From assembly GCF_022682495.2 (NCBI RefSeq), contig NC_071392.1, positions 106,630,896 through 106,694,895 of the forward strand: DNA of 64,000 bases, in the 5' to 3' direction. The DNA comes from Desmodus rotundus (taxonomy: Eukaryota > Chordata > Mammalia > Chiroptera > Phyllostomidae). Shown one piece after another: positions 43,330 through 52,730 of the stretch. Every line of letters begins with the position of its first letter. The first letter of the stretch is position 1. A program made the translations under genes and the position numbers. The notes beneath the pieces were generated by a model that saw only the letters and a program-made list of their open reading frames with translations, was not told the DNA's origin and made no database searches.

Positions 43330-44280
43330 CAAATATTTGTGTTTCACGATCACTGGGATGGTTATACTCTGGGGCCAGACTTGAACCAGGACTTCCGACC
43401 GATCAGCAAAACAGCAGGTGCCTGAGAGGGGTGTGCCCCCTGCCCACCCCAGGGTGGGTGTGAGGCCAAGTCCCTGGGCTCCTGGGAGAGTGCCCCCTCT
43501 AGGCGGCAGCGTCGGGAGCTGCACGAGGATTTGTGCAGTCATGTCGGCAAAACATTTGGAGTTCTTGATCATAAACGTCACGTCTCCCCTTCAGAGTACT
43601 GGGTTATTAGGGCTTGATTTTTCCTTCTCCACTTTCTGTGGTAAGTGCCTTGAACAAGATGGATGCAGGAGAAATGACACATCAAGTATTTCTGCTGAAA
43701 TGTGGGGTTTCTGCTCAAATGGAAGGTGCCGTGTTTATGACTGGCACACAAATGGAAGAATTGAACTTGCTTTTGAACTATCGAGTTTATCATTTTTGCT
43801 CTCAGACGTGCCTCTCACTAGTGGGAAAGGCTAAGAGGGTTTGAGGAATTGTCCCCTTGGATTCTGCCAGGCAACTTGGGCCACGTGTGGGAAATGTGAG
43901 GGACCAAATGAGGAACTCCGCAACCCTGCTGGGTCTTCATCAGTCTGATGGACAGCGAAGCATCCGGTACTCGGGGGTGGGGGCGGGGGTGCAGGGGAGG
44001 GTGTCCCTGATGCTTGCGTCTCAATGACAGCACTTCACTGCCGAGTACGAGTTTCTGCCCTGCGAGGTGAACCGCGTGAAGGAAGGCAGTCCCCCAGAGG
44101 CTGAGACCGCCTTTAATGAATGTGGCAGTTGTTGCAGAATATAGGTTTGGGGTCCACATTCTGGGCTAACATCCTAGTTGAGGCCCTAAGGGGGGTGCTG
44201 AGAACAGCGCCCAGCGCATCGTCCTCAGTAAATGTTAGCTACTATTGTCACTGCTGCTGTGAATGTTTTTATTGCCACCG
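43330..44280. other. Unassigned non-coding stretch
   Basis: No repeat named. A plus-strand tract GTCTCCCCTTCAG (ends 43594) and TGTG|GTAAGTG (about 43640) would bound a 46-base open stretch, judged chance. A G-rich patch lies at 43972-44000. Confidence 0.35.
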
Positions 44281-44284
44281 TCAC

Positions 44285-44580
44285 TCACACACTGCTGTCC
44301 CCAGACCGCTAGACCGTATATATAATTCTAAAATTTCTCGTAGCCACATTAGAAAAGGGAAATAGGTGAAATTAGCTTTGGGAATATATTCAATTTAACC
44401 CAGTATTTCCAAATAGTATCATTTCAATAGATAATCGATTCAAAATGATTAATATATTTTACATTTCTTTTTTTTATACTAGGTCTTTGGTCTTTGAACT
44501 ATGACGTGTTGTTTAAGCACATTTTGGCCTGGGCCAGCCACATTTCAGAGGCTTGAGAGCCCCTCATGGCTGGCAACCAC
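44285..44580. mobile_element. Non-autonomous DNA transposon fossil
   Basis: TCGTAGCCACATTAGAAAAG GGAAATAGGTGAAATTAG, TATTCAATTTAACCCAGTAT TTCC and GGGCCAGCCACATTTCAGAG GCTTG are a known AT-rich medium-reiterated repeat whose right part is the reverse of the element at 5053. Confidence 0.6.
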
Positions 44581-44629
44581 CCCAAGTTCAGCTGTAGCTG
44601 ACAAGATGGCTACAAGGACAGAGATGAGT

Positions 44630-44825
44630 TTTACTGAGCAGCTACTACGTGCCGGGCACTTTGCATGCACCATATAATGTAATCCTTACCACGTCTCGCC
44701 AGCAGCTCTTTTGCCCCCATTTTACAGGTGCCTTTCTCAGGGTCAGAGAATTCACTTAGCCAAAGTCACACAGCTGGACAGAGGCAGGACCTGAAGTCAG
44801 GTCTGTGGGACTGGGGCTCCTTCCC
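44630..44825 (-). mobile_element. MIR SINE, nearly full length
   Basis: TTTTACTGAGCAGCTACTAC GTGCCGGGCACTTTGCATG, CCCCCATTTTACAGGTG and GCCAAAGTCACACAGCTGGA CAGAGGCAGGACCTGAAGTC AGGTCTG are antisense MIR in order. Confidence 0.9.
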
Positions 44826-45019
44826 CGGGGTGCAGGGGGAGGGGAGGGGCAGCAGTAGCTAGAGGCTTGATTTCACTGGTAGCAGGGGCACGAGAGTTGT
44901 CCAGAGCCGAGGCAGAGGTCACAGAGCCCTGTGCACACGCGTCTCAAGACTCCTTCCTGACCACACCCGAAGGGAGCCCACGGGGCCCAGCCACAGCCGG
45001 GCTGAGGGCTGAGTCTGAG

Positions 45020-45190
45020 CCCTTGGTCAGTGCTCAGGACAAACCCGGGGCTCAGGGCCGTGTCTGTGACCTGGGTCATGACTCAGTGTGGAGCTGGGGT
45101 CCAGCTCGAGTCTATGCAGGGTCAGAGCTGAATGTACGTCCAGGTTCAGGATTCAGTTCGTGGCCGGGTCGAAATTGGATGTTTGGTCTG
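45020..45190. repeat. Decayed minisatellite, about 22-26-base unit
   Basis: About seven consecutive segments share the pattern C-A-G/T-x-x-CTCAGT-x-x-x-x-GGCC-x-GGGT, for example CATGACTCAGTGTGGAGCTG GGGT, then CCAGCTCGAGTCTATGCAGG GT, CAGAGCTGAATGTACGTCCA GGTT and CAGGATTCAGTTCGTGGCCG GGT. Units differ by substitutions and 1-3-base indels. The call is by eye and needs self-alignment. Confidence 0.5.
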
Positions 45191-45194
45191 AGGC

Positions 45195-45790
45195 TGAGGT
45201 GAGGGCTCTGCTTTGAGTCAAGGTCTAAGCTCATGTCCAAGGAGCAGAGTGGTACCAGCCTCACAAGAGTTCACACCTTTAAGGTTGACCCTGTGGAGCT
45301 GACCACATGCCTGGCAATGCCTTTGGAGATGCCAGGACATTGTTCTTCCTCTGCCTTTTTTTGGAAGCAAGTGACCAGGGCCACCCGGGGAGCCATGCAC
45401 GTGCTTGTTTGGGGGTGCAGCTGCCATGAGGGTGAGCGGTTTAGTAGGAGTGGTGACTTCTCTGAGGTGTGTTAGGAGCATGTGGTGGCCAGACGCCCCC
45501 ACCACGTCCACCCTTGATGGGCTCAGGACTACGAAACTGGATTGCAGTGGCCTTGTTACACAGATGGAGCCGTCACAGTGAGCCCCCAGGTACAGGCCAG
45601 GCTGAGCTTACAGGGACTCACTCAGCCAGTGTGGCAGGACCATAGGGTGGGCCCGGGCATTTGGGGAGCCCTGGGCTCCACATGCCTCTCACTCCTGAGG
45701 ATGGAGCTGAGTGGGGGGCACCACCAGCGGGAGTCTGGGAGGTTCTGTTTGTTAGAACAAGTCATGTGTTAGGTAGGCAGTGGGCCACAG
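45195..45790. other. Unassigned non-coding stretch
   Basis: GC-rich, nothing recognised. Open frames on both strands overlap without domain content. Confidence 0.4.
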
Positions 45791-45794
45791 GGGG

Positions 45795-45995
45795 TCACCT
45801 CGGGGTAAATAAGTGATGGTATAGCCATCAAGTGAAATAGTTTTCAGCTATAGAAATGAATGAAGTACAACTTTCAAACAAATTTTTAGGATAAAAGCAA
45901 GGTAGGAACAGGATGCATCGCATGGTCTCTTTTGTGTAAGAAAACATGGAAATAAAAGTAAAAATGAATATCAAAGTATCTATGACATGCTAACC
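45795..45995 (+). mobile_element. Old L1/HAL1 3' fragment
   Basis: TGATGGTATAGCCATCAAGT GAAATAGTTTTCAGCTATAG AAATGAATGAAG and AAAGCAAGGTAGGAACAGGA TG, GCATGGTCTCTTTTGTGTAA G follow old L1 3' text. Confidence 0.6.
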
Positions 45996-46249
45996 CAAGG
46001 AGTTTTCATTTTATAGGGGTTAACAAGGAGCAGACCTCTGTCCAGGGACCAAAGGATGGGGTCTTGGATAGCTTCCAGAACTCCAAGAACTGGGGGCAAG
46101 ACTCTTCATTGCCACCAGACACATCTCGAAAGCCACACCCTTGTCTGAGTGTGGCAGGGAGTGGGGACCAGAGAGTCAAATGACAGAGCCCCACCTTTGG
46201 GAGACAGGTGACCTACGAGAAGCAATTGCCTTGTGTTCCTTCCCCACAG

Positions 46250-46690
46250 CAAGATACAAATGTGCTTTCTGAAACTGACCTTAAACGGCTTGCTTATTAG
46301 TTTGAAGTGAAATCAAAATGATTTCGCAAGAAAAGTAGAGCAGTGAAAAGCAATAGAACTAAACACCCATCCATTGTCGCTGCTCCCCCTGGGCGAGAAG
46401 AGGCTCGCTGTTGTGGCTGCCACAGGTCTGAAGCGAGCTGTTTTGAAAGCCGGTTGTGCATTCGTAATGCAGTTTAGGAGCATTTGTGTTCCCGTTTGAC
46501 AGGTACATATTTCATGAGAACAACATTGAACGTGTATTTAATCAGGATTTGTAGGAAATCACTCGTAATCCTTTTATGTTTCTTCTTTATATTTCTAGAT
46601 TATAAATTTGCTTCACTGCACATACCACAAAATGATTAAACAACCGAAAAGATTGGCAGCGCAAGTGAGCTGTGTATCGGCAGACACTCT
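46250..46690. promoter_or_regulatory. Repeat-free block, possible conserved non-coding element
   Basis: It contains GCTTGCTTATTAGTTTGAAG, AAAATGATTTCGCAAG, ATTCGTAATGCAGTTTAGG, TATTTAATCAGGATTTG and TTCTAGATTATAAATTTGC. Over 440 bases there is no repeat, simple sequence or open frame. This is the strongest of the enhancer-textured blocks, but conservation cannot be tested here. Confidence 0.3.
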
Positions 46691-46751
46691 GTGTGCGTGT
46701 GGTTGTGTGTGTGCAATGTGGGGGGGGTGGAGTACAGAGTGTGGAGGTACG

Positions 46752-46970
46752 TTTTTTAAAATTTTTATTTATTGATTTTTAGAGAAAGAGAGAGGAAGGG
46801 GGAAGAGAGACAGAGAGGGCGAGGGGGAGAGAAAGAAAGAGAAATATCGATTTGTCGTTCCACTTATTTGTACATTCACTGGTAGCTTCTCGTATGTGCC
46901 CTGACCGGGGATTGAACCCGCACCTTGGCGTACTGGGACAACACTAACCCACTGAGCTACCTGGCCAGGG
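46752..46970 (-). mobile_element. VES SINE
   Basis: AAATTTTTATTTATTGATTT TTAGAGAAAG, then GTGCCCTGACCGGGGATTGA ACCCGCACC and CCCACTGAGCTACCTGGCCA GGG, in antisense VES order. The head is a different subtype from the copies at 11258 and 36121. No clear target duplication. Confidence 0.9.
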
Positions 46971-47214
46971 TAGGATGTGTTAAAAGTATAATTTTAATTC
47001 AGTTGAAGAGAGATAAATTATTCAACAAATACTTTTGGAGCACTTGGCAATTACTTGGGGAAAAATAATTATGTCCTCACCTTATAACAAACTCCAAAAA
47101 AAGAAAACAAAACTCCATGCCTTACTGTTACTTAATAGTAATCACAAATATTAAAACCAAAATCATAAAGCAATTGGAACAATGTATAGGTACATTTACG
47201 TAAATAGTCTTGTG

Positions 47215-47395
47215 TGGGAAATCATTTTGTAGCTCCCTACCTTGGTTGCTTTATCTGTACAATGAGATTATAACAGCATCTATTTTGTAGGATTTCTGCG
47301 GGGATTAAGTGAGTAATAGATGTGAAGTCTTTAGGAAAGTTCCTGGCATGTGGTTGAGTGCTACCTAAGTGTCAACTATTATGACTGTTTTAAAA
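47215..47395 (+). mobile_element. MIR SINE
   Basis: TAGCTCCCTACCTTGGTTGC TTTATCTGTACAATGAGATT ATAACAGCATC, GGGGATTAAGTGAGTAATAG ATGTGAAG and TTCCTGGCATGTGGTTGAGT GCTACC are MIR core to 3' end. Confidence 0.82.
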
Positions 47396-47639
47396 TGTGA
47401 TATCAAATGGAAGAACTAAAATAAAATGATAGATGTGACTACATAAAATTTCAGGATTCCCAAGCATCAGAAAAATAGCATACACAACATAGAATGCAAA
47501 TGACACATCGGAATTCAGCCTAGAAGACAGAAAAGGGGTAAATATCCTGTACGCGCAGTTATTTCCAGTCAGTAAGAGAAAAGAGACCCCTTAAAGGAGA
47601 CATGAACCAAGGCTTCAGTAGGCCAATCATAAAAGAAGA

Positions 47640-47800
47640 CATTCGTAATGATTCATTCTTTCAACAAGCACAGACCATGTGCCCGCCACACACTGGATTC
47701 CCCGGGACACTGGGGGACAGTATGGGGCAGAACTAAGCCCCAGCTCTCAAGGAACTTACATTATCGTGGCCACGAGACACGAATAAGAGACCAGTTTGTA
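47640..47800 (-). mobile_element. L2 LINE, 3' end fragment
   Basis: GATTCATTCTTTCAACAAGC ACAGACCATGTGCCCGCCAC ACACTGGATTCC and GCCCCAGCTCTCAAGGAACT TACATTATCG are reversed L2 terminal text. Confidence 0.7.
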
Positions 47801-48109
47801 AGGCATCAAAGAGATGCACAGTTGAACAAAGAGCAACCTTTTTCTTTCATGTCCTGGAATAGCAAATATTTTTGAGTGACTTTATCATGTATCAGTGACG
47901 ATGCAAAGGAATTAGCATTCTTATAGCAAAAATCAGTTCAGTACAGTCTACAGGGAGTTTTGTCAATAAGTGCTAAAAGATTGTAAATAATGTGATTCCT
48001 GCAATTCAACAATTTAACTTATAGGAAGTTATTTTGAGGAATAATCAGAAAAGCCTAGAAGGATGTCTATACGCACGAAATGTATTCAGAGATGTTTACA
48101 AGGAATGTA

Positions 48110-48800
48110 TGTGTTCATGGGTTGATTCATTCATTTATAAATATGTATTGATCACTACTGCAGGCTGGGTACTCATCCAGATCTCGGGGAAACAGCAGTG
48201 ATGAAAGCGGAGGAAGTGTGTGTTCTTGGGGAGCGTACACCCTAGTATATGCGTTTCCGTGGGAAGGAGATGGGGTGCAGACAGACTGCACACAGAGCCA
48301 GGTCGAAGCCATGCACATACACAGTGAGACTGTGAAATGTGTACAGGGGTGAGCAAAAGTAGGGGTACAGTTATAATACAAATAAATAATACAATGATTA
48401 ATAAATAACAACTTCGGCATTCTCGCGACTGTAAACCTGCTGTAGCCCACCCCTGTAGTCAGATTTTGACAGAGCTATGAAGCAGGATAAGGAGGGGAGG
48501 TGTGTCTCCTAGTTCCCCAAGGGTGCTGAAGTGAAGGGGGAAAAGCCGTCCTCTCTGATTAATCGGTATTTGTGCAAACACCTATCTGAAGCGAAGGACC
48601 CTGCCGTGCTGACCGTGGGGGAGGGGCATCCTCACAGAGAGGATGGCGAGGACAAGTGTCCTGAGGCTGAAGGAGCAAGCTTGGTGTGTTCAGGGTGGCG
48701 GGAGCAGGGTGAGCCAGGGGAAGAGCAAAGGTTAGGGCCGACAGCAAGATCACAGAGAGATTCGTGGGCTATTGTGACTATGGCGAGAGCATCAAGGGGA
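48110..48800 (-). mobile_element. L2 LINE, 3' region, interrupted by a MITE
   Basis: GATTCATTCATTTATAAATA TGTATTGATCACTACTGCAG GCTGGGTACT and GGGAAACAGCAGTGATGAAA GC at the left, then after the MITE GATTTTGACAGAGCTATGAA GC and AAGGAGCAAGCTTGGTGTGT TCAGGG at the right, follow reversed L2 order. Confidence 0.75.
48344..48455. mobile_element. Mariner-type MITE, copy B, with TA target duplication
   Basis: The left end CAGGGGTGAGCAAAAGTAGG GGTACAGT and the reverse of the right end (CAGGGGTGGGCTACAGCAGG TTTACAGT) form inverted repeats. TA flanks both sides (48342-48343 and 48456-48457). The core AATAAATAATACAATGATTA ATAAATAA resembles that of copy A at 35436. It is 112 bases, with no coding capacity. 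Confidence 0.88.
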
Positions 48801-48814
48801 TGGGCCGGTGCTTA

Positions 48815-49200
48815 AAACAATAGGCGTTTATTGACTATTTTGTGGTTTCATGGGTCGGGAATGGGGGTGGGCTCAGCTGGGAGACAGTGCTACACCTCGT
48901 AGCATTGACGGATGGAGGTCATTCAGGTGTTCAGCTGGAAGATTAGCAGGTGTGCAGGGCCCCAGATGGTTTCACTAGCTTCGGCAGCTCGGCCGGGGTG
49001 ATTAGAAGGCGGGGCTCAGCTGGGCCAGCCAACCACAGCTCCTGCTTGTGAACGTGCAGCATGGTGGCCTCTGGATAGTTGGGCTTGTTAAATGGCAGCT
49101 TAGGGCTCCCAGAGAGTATTTCGAAAGGCAGAATACGGAAATGGAAGTCCTCTAGAAATTGGCACCGGGTCACTTCCACTGAGTCCTGATGACCACATAG
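48815..49200 (-). mobile_element. ERVL/MaLR-like LTR (family X, reversed, copy 2)
   Basis: TTAAAACAATAGGCGTTTAT TGACTATTTTGTGGTTTCAT GGGTCGGGAATGGGGGTGGG CTCAGCTGGGAGAC opens like the copies at 42765 and 61345. The remainder (GATTAGAAGGCGGGGCTCAG CTGGG onward) is diverged. Confidence 0.5.
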
Positions 49201-49690
49201 TCATAGAGCCAGCCGGGGTCCAGCTGATGGGGAACACACCTCACCTGTCAATGGGAGAAACAGAATTAGAGCCACATTTAATACCACATGAACAAAGAGA
49301 GAAGGAGTGAAAGGCCGGGTTTATTTTAGTGTTATTGAACGCTGTGGCCACATGGAAATATCCAAAATTTCCAAGTGAGAAAGGTGGCAGAATATATCTT
49401 AAATATATTTATATTCACATGATGGAGTGTTTGTCAATCAATACAATTGTATTTTCAGAGAATATTGACAGATGAGGGAAGAGAATGCAGGCCGTGCCTG
49501 TGTGTGCACTGGAGGGCGCCTGTGTGTATGTGGGTGGAGGGTGCATGCGTGTGCTTGTGTGCCCACCCACTTTTTGAAAAGTCCACGCTTTTTGAAAACC
49601 TATCCGGCAAGGGTGGGTCATTGTTCAGCCATGACAGGGGCCCGATCTTTTACCTGTTTCAGTTGTGGTCAGGGAATCTCCGGGTCCTCT
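49201..49690. other. Mostly unassigned; old L1 3' piece at about 49385-49490
   Basis: TATTCACATGATGGAGTGTT TGTC and TTTTCAGAGAATATTGACAG ATGAGG resemble an old direct-oriented L1/HAL1 3' end. 49495-49565 is GT-rich low complexity. Nothing else is recognised. Confidence 0.45.
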
Positions 49691-49885
49691 TTTTTTTTTT
49701 AAGATTTTATTTATTTATTTTTAGAGGAGGAGAGGGAGAAAAAGAGGGAGAGAAACATCAATGTGTGGTTGCCCCACTAGCACCCCCTACTGGGGACCCG
49801 GCCTGCAACCCAGGCTGGGAATAGAACCGGTAACCCTTTGATTTGGAGGCCGGTGCTCAGTTCACTGAGCCACACCAGGCAGGGC
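49691..49885 (-). mobile_element. VES SINE
   Basis: T-tract, AAGATTTTATTTATTTATTT TTAGAGG, GAAACATCAATGTGTGGTTG CCCC, CTGGGAATAGAACCGGTAAC CC and TTCACTGAGCCACACCAGGC AGGGC in antisense VES order. An extra CACTAGCACCCCCTACTGGG GACC body segment resembles the insert in the direct copy at 6081. Confidence 0.92.
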
Positions 49886-50589
49886 TCCAGGCGCTCTGAT
49901 ATGAATGTTTAGACACAATCTTCCTCAATGCACGCTCCATTAGAGTTTGACCGCCGACGGTGAGTCAGAGACCGTGGAGTTCAGGACACAAGCAGGCCAT
50001 TGCCCGAGTGACTCTGAGTAGACAGGATGCCATTTTCACGCCCCTAAACCAACTATGCTTTTGATTTTAAAAACACTTTTTCTGAAGATGTATTTAGAGA
50101 CTACCAAGTCTCTCAGAACATGCTTCCACTGTCACTGTCAGGCTCAAGGTCACCTCTGTGGACCTGTCGGTCTGGGGAAGTTGCAAAAAGTTTTATCTTT
50201 TTGGTCAGTATGCTGTGTGTTGAAAGGTGCTGGGGCAAGGGAAGGAAGGGGATGAATGAAATGAGTTCTTTGTCCAAGAAGACTTTGCTGCAGGATGAAG
50301 TCTGTCGTCCTGTTTCCCTGCCTGGCATAGGACCAGCGCTTCCTGGGAATCCTGTGAATATTTGGATGGATGGATGGTTGAATGGATGGCTGAATGAATG
50401 GGTGAATGAATAGCCATTTTAGAATAACTGGGAGGACGGGGAGTCCAATATGTAGTGCACATCAGGAACCTAAAAATGAAATCCGAAACGTTCCATAGGC
50501 TGCCTGTACGTCTAGGTCTTTGACCGAGCTGGCATTCTTAACTTTTGCCAGCATTTTGGGGGTCTCTGTGCAAATCTTTAAAAGGCAAT
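49886..50589. other. Unassigned stretch with a TGGA/TGAA simple tract
   Basis: 50363-50412 is an imperfect tetranucleotide tract (GGATGGATGGATGGTTGAAT GG). No gene or other repeat is recognised. Confidence 0.5.
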
Positions 50590-50810
50590 CCTTTTTGATA
50601 AACAAGTTGCAGAAAATGTCCCTCCCTCTGGACTCACCGAATCCACCGTGCAGATAATCTTGCGGTGCTCCCAGGCTAATCTAATAGCAGCCCAGTGGCC
50701 CCCCTGACCTATGGCTTCGTGCATTGCACAACCATGGGTGGCAGTCCAGGTGCCTTGGGTCGTTGTCATTTTTGTGACTTGCTCTGATACTGTTTGTGCT
50801 CATGTGAAGG
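50590..50810 (-). mobile_element. Possible endogenous retrovirus pol fossil (RNase H-like)
   Basis: On the minus strand the translation contains the spaced motifs TWTA-H, then HWAAIRLAW, then IICTVDS. These recall the RNase H part of ERVL/ERV1-type pol (W-T-A ... QWAEL-R-A-x-W ... ICTDS). Here the catalytic Glu of QWAEL is an Ala and the TDS motif carries an extra Val, so the piece would be dead. Only about 60 codons are recognisable. No LTR or other retroviral gene adjoins. The match is from memory and may be chance. Confidence 0.3.
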
Positions 50811-51630
50811 CTAGACAACGTGGTCCAGCCTGTGATTCCATCTCTAGCCTGGCAGCTCCGTCTGGCTGGCCCTGGGTTGAGGCTAATTCTCTGTTTGTAC
50901 CCTGGGAGTCTCCAGCCCTCCACACCAAGCCTGCAAGAGCCTCCCCAAACCCCAGCAAAGGGACCCTGCAGGCGGGACCAGGACAGGTGCCCTCTGCCTT
51001 GCTTCTCTTCTCTCTGCAAAACAGAGCACGTTTATATGCATGTATGGGGCTTGGAAAAGGAGGGCTGAGCTGACATCCTCCCAGCAAAGCCACTATTTTT
51101 ATGATCATCACTTAGTTCTTAGCAAGTTGCCCAGAGTGCTGGGTCACTTGGGAGAACCTGAGCGGGGATCACAGTCCCTTTGTTGTGTCCCTGCACTGTC
51201 GAGCATTCATTTCAGGTATTTTCTAGAGCAGAATTTAAGTCGTCTTGGGCTGTAAACAGCCCAGTGATGCTCCAGGCAGGGGCCCACATAGCAGTAAGAG
51301 TACCCCTCCCCTAGCAGCACCCCTCAACCTCTGAGTTACTTCCTTCCAGGTACAGTGATAATGTCTTAAATGTCATTGCTTTGAGATAGCCTTCCCTTTT
51401 TCCACTTAAAGACAATACAATTTGCCCTTCCCAAGAGTTCCTTTCACATTCTCCTTTCAAGTTTGATGTCCTCCTCTATGCAAAATCCTTCGTTAAGTCA
51501 CATGTTCAGCCCCACCTGCTGAAGAATTGGGGCTGGGGTAGTGATAAAATATGACTCTGTGATGTAGCGGTATTTCCTGTCCTGCGATCTTAGGCCTTTT
51601 TCTGCTGCAGTCACCAATTAGAGAGACCAT
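50811..51630. other. Unassigned non-coding stretch
   Basis: No repeat named. Several long open frames on both strands (50681-51111) overlap, which argues for composition rather than coding. Confidence 0.4.
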
Positions 51631-51634
51631 CCGG

Positions 51635-52480
51635 CTCAGTAAATATTTACTGAGCTCCCAGTAGGTGTCAGCCAGTCACCTAGGTGGTTGGGATACATTG
51701 GTAAACAAAGCAGACAAATCCCCACCTTCACTGTGCTTAAGATCTCAAGAAACAGAAAATAAGCAATAAGCATAATAAATGAGTGAAGTTCGTGGTATTC
51801 TAGAAGGCTTAAGTACGGTCAGGAAGCATGCACAGAGTAAGAGAGATTGAGGGTGCTGTGGTTTTATAATTTTGAAGAGAGTGGCTCATCTTGGCCTCAC
51901 TGAGGTGGCACTTTGACAGATGTAAAGGAGGTGAGAAAGGTTTAGGCAAATGGATCTTGAAGGGTGGGGGAGAAGGGAAGACTTTCTAGCGTAGGGACAG
52001 CCGGTGCAAGTCCCTGAAGCAGGAGTCTGCTTCCTCCTTTCAAAAAGCAACAAGGAGGCCAGGGAACCTGGAGCTAAGTGTGGGAGGGGGACTGAGGGAG
52101 AGGAAGACAGGGAGGAAACTGGAGACTGGGTCTCGAAGGGCCTGGAAGACCATTGGAAGGATTTGGGCATTTGCTGTGCATGAAATGGGGACTGTTGAAG
52201 GATTTTGAACGGAAGAGTAAGATGGTTTGCTTGCATTGAAAAAGGATCGCTCAGGCCACAGAGCTGGGAATAGAGTGGAGAAGACCATTGCAAACCCAGA
52301 ATAGGGGAGATCGTAACATCTATAAGGGAAGAGCTGGTGGGAAAGATTAGATTGTGGACGTATTTTTGAAAATGAAGCCAACAGATTTGCCAGTGGGTGG
52401 GTGGTGGGAGTGAGAGGAAGAAGAAAGATAAGGTGGGGAGAATGTGGACAGAGCGGGTTCGCTAGGGAGATCAGCAGTTC
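51635..52480 (-). mobile_element. L2 LINE, antisense 3' region, long
   Basis: CAGTAAATATTTACTGAGCT CCCAGTAGGTGTCAGCC, GATACATTGGTAAACAAAGC AGACAAATCCCCACCTTCAC, CTTGGCCTCACTGAGGTGGC ACTTTGACAGATG, GGTGCAAGTCCCTGAAGCAG G, ACCATTGGAAGGATTTGGGC and GTTGAAGGATTTTGAACGGA follow reversed L2 in order over about 850 bases. The long open frames on the minus strand (such as 52040-52492) lie in its untranslated region and are not genes. Confidence 0.85.
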
Positions 52481-52544
52481 AGTTTGGGACATGAGAGGTG
52501 TGATGTGTCCCCTGGGTATCTGTCAGGCCACTGAGAATGTGGAA

Positions 52545-52730
52545 CTGATGACTTCAGAGTCAAGCAGGCCTTCATCCAAATCACATCTCCACCTCTGGTT
52601 TGCTCTGTGGCCTTGAGAAAAGTACAAATACCTATCTCCCAGTCTCGGATTTTGCACTACAATGCAGGCAATTCCCTCCATGTACACTGCCCTGGGGGTG
52701 GAGAGGAGGATGAAATGATAGAGCTGGTGT
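52545..52730 (+). mobile_element. MIR SINE
   Basis: CAGGCCTTCATCCAAATCAC ATCTCCACCTCTGGTTTGCT CTGTGGCCTTGAG, then a decayed core and GGAGAGGAGGATGAAATGAT AGAGC, match MIR in order. Confidence 0.7.

Larger units (their letters stand above)
47000..48105 (+). mobile_element. Old L1/HAL1-like LINE, interrupted
   Basis: ATAGATGTGACTACATAAAA TTTCAGG, AAAAGGGGTAAATATCCTGT, CAGTAAGAGAAAAGAGACCC and AGGAAGTTATTTTGAGGAAT AATCAG follow an old L1/HAL1 3' region in the direct orientation. MIR (47215) and L2 (47640) pieces lie within the span, so it is nested or a patchwork. Confidence 0.45.

Noticed and set aside
43595..43640. 46-base plus-strand mini-exon bounded by CCCCTTCAG and GTAAGTG
   Set aside because: So short that an open frame is expected by chance, and no partner exon is seen.
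52040..52492. 150-codon minus-strand open frame, and the overlapping 135-codon frame at 51886
   Set aside because: Both lie in L2 3' non-coding sequence.
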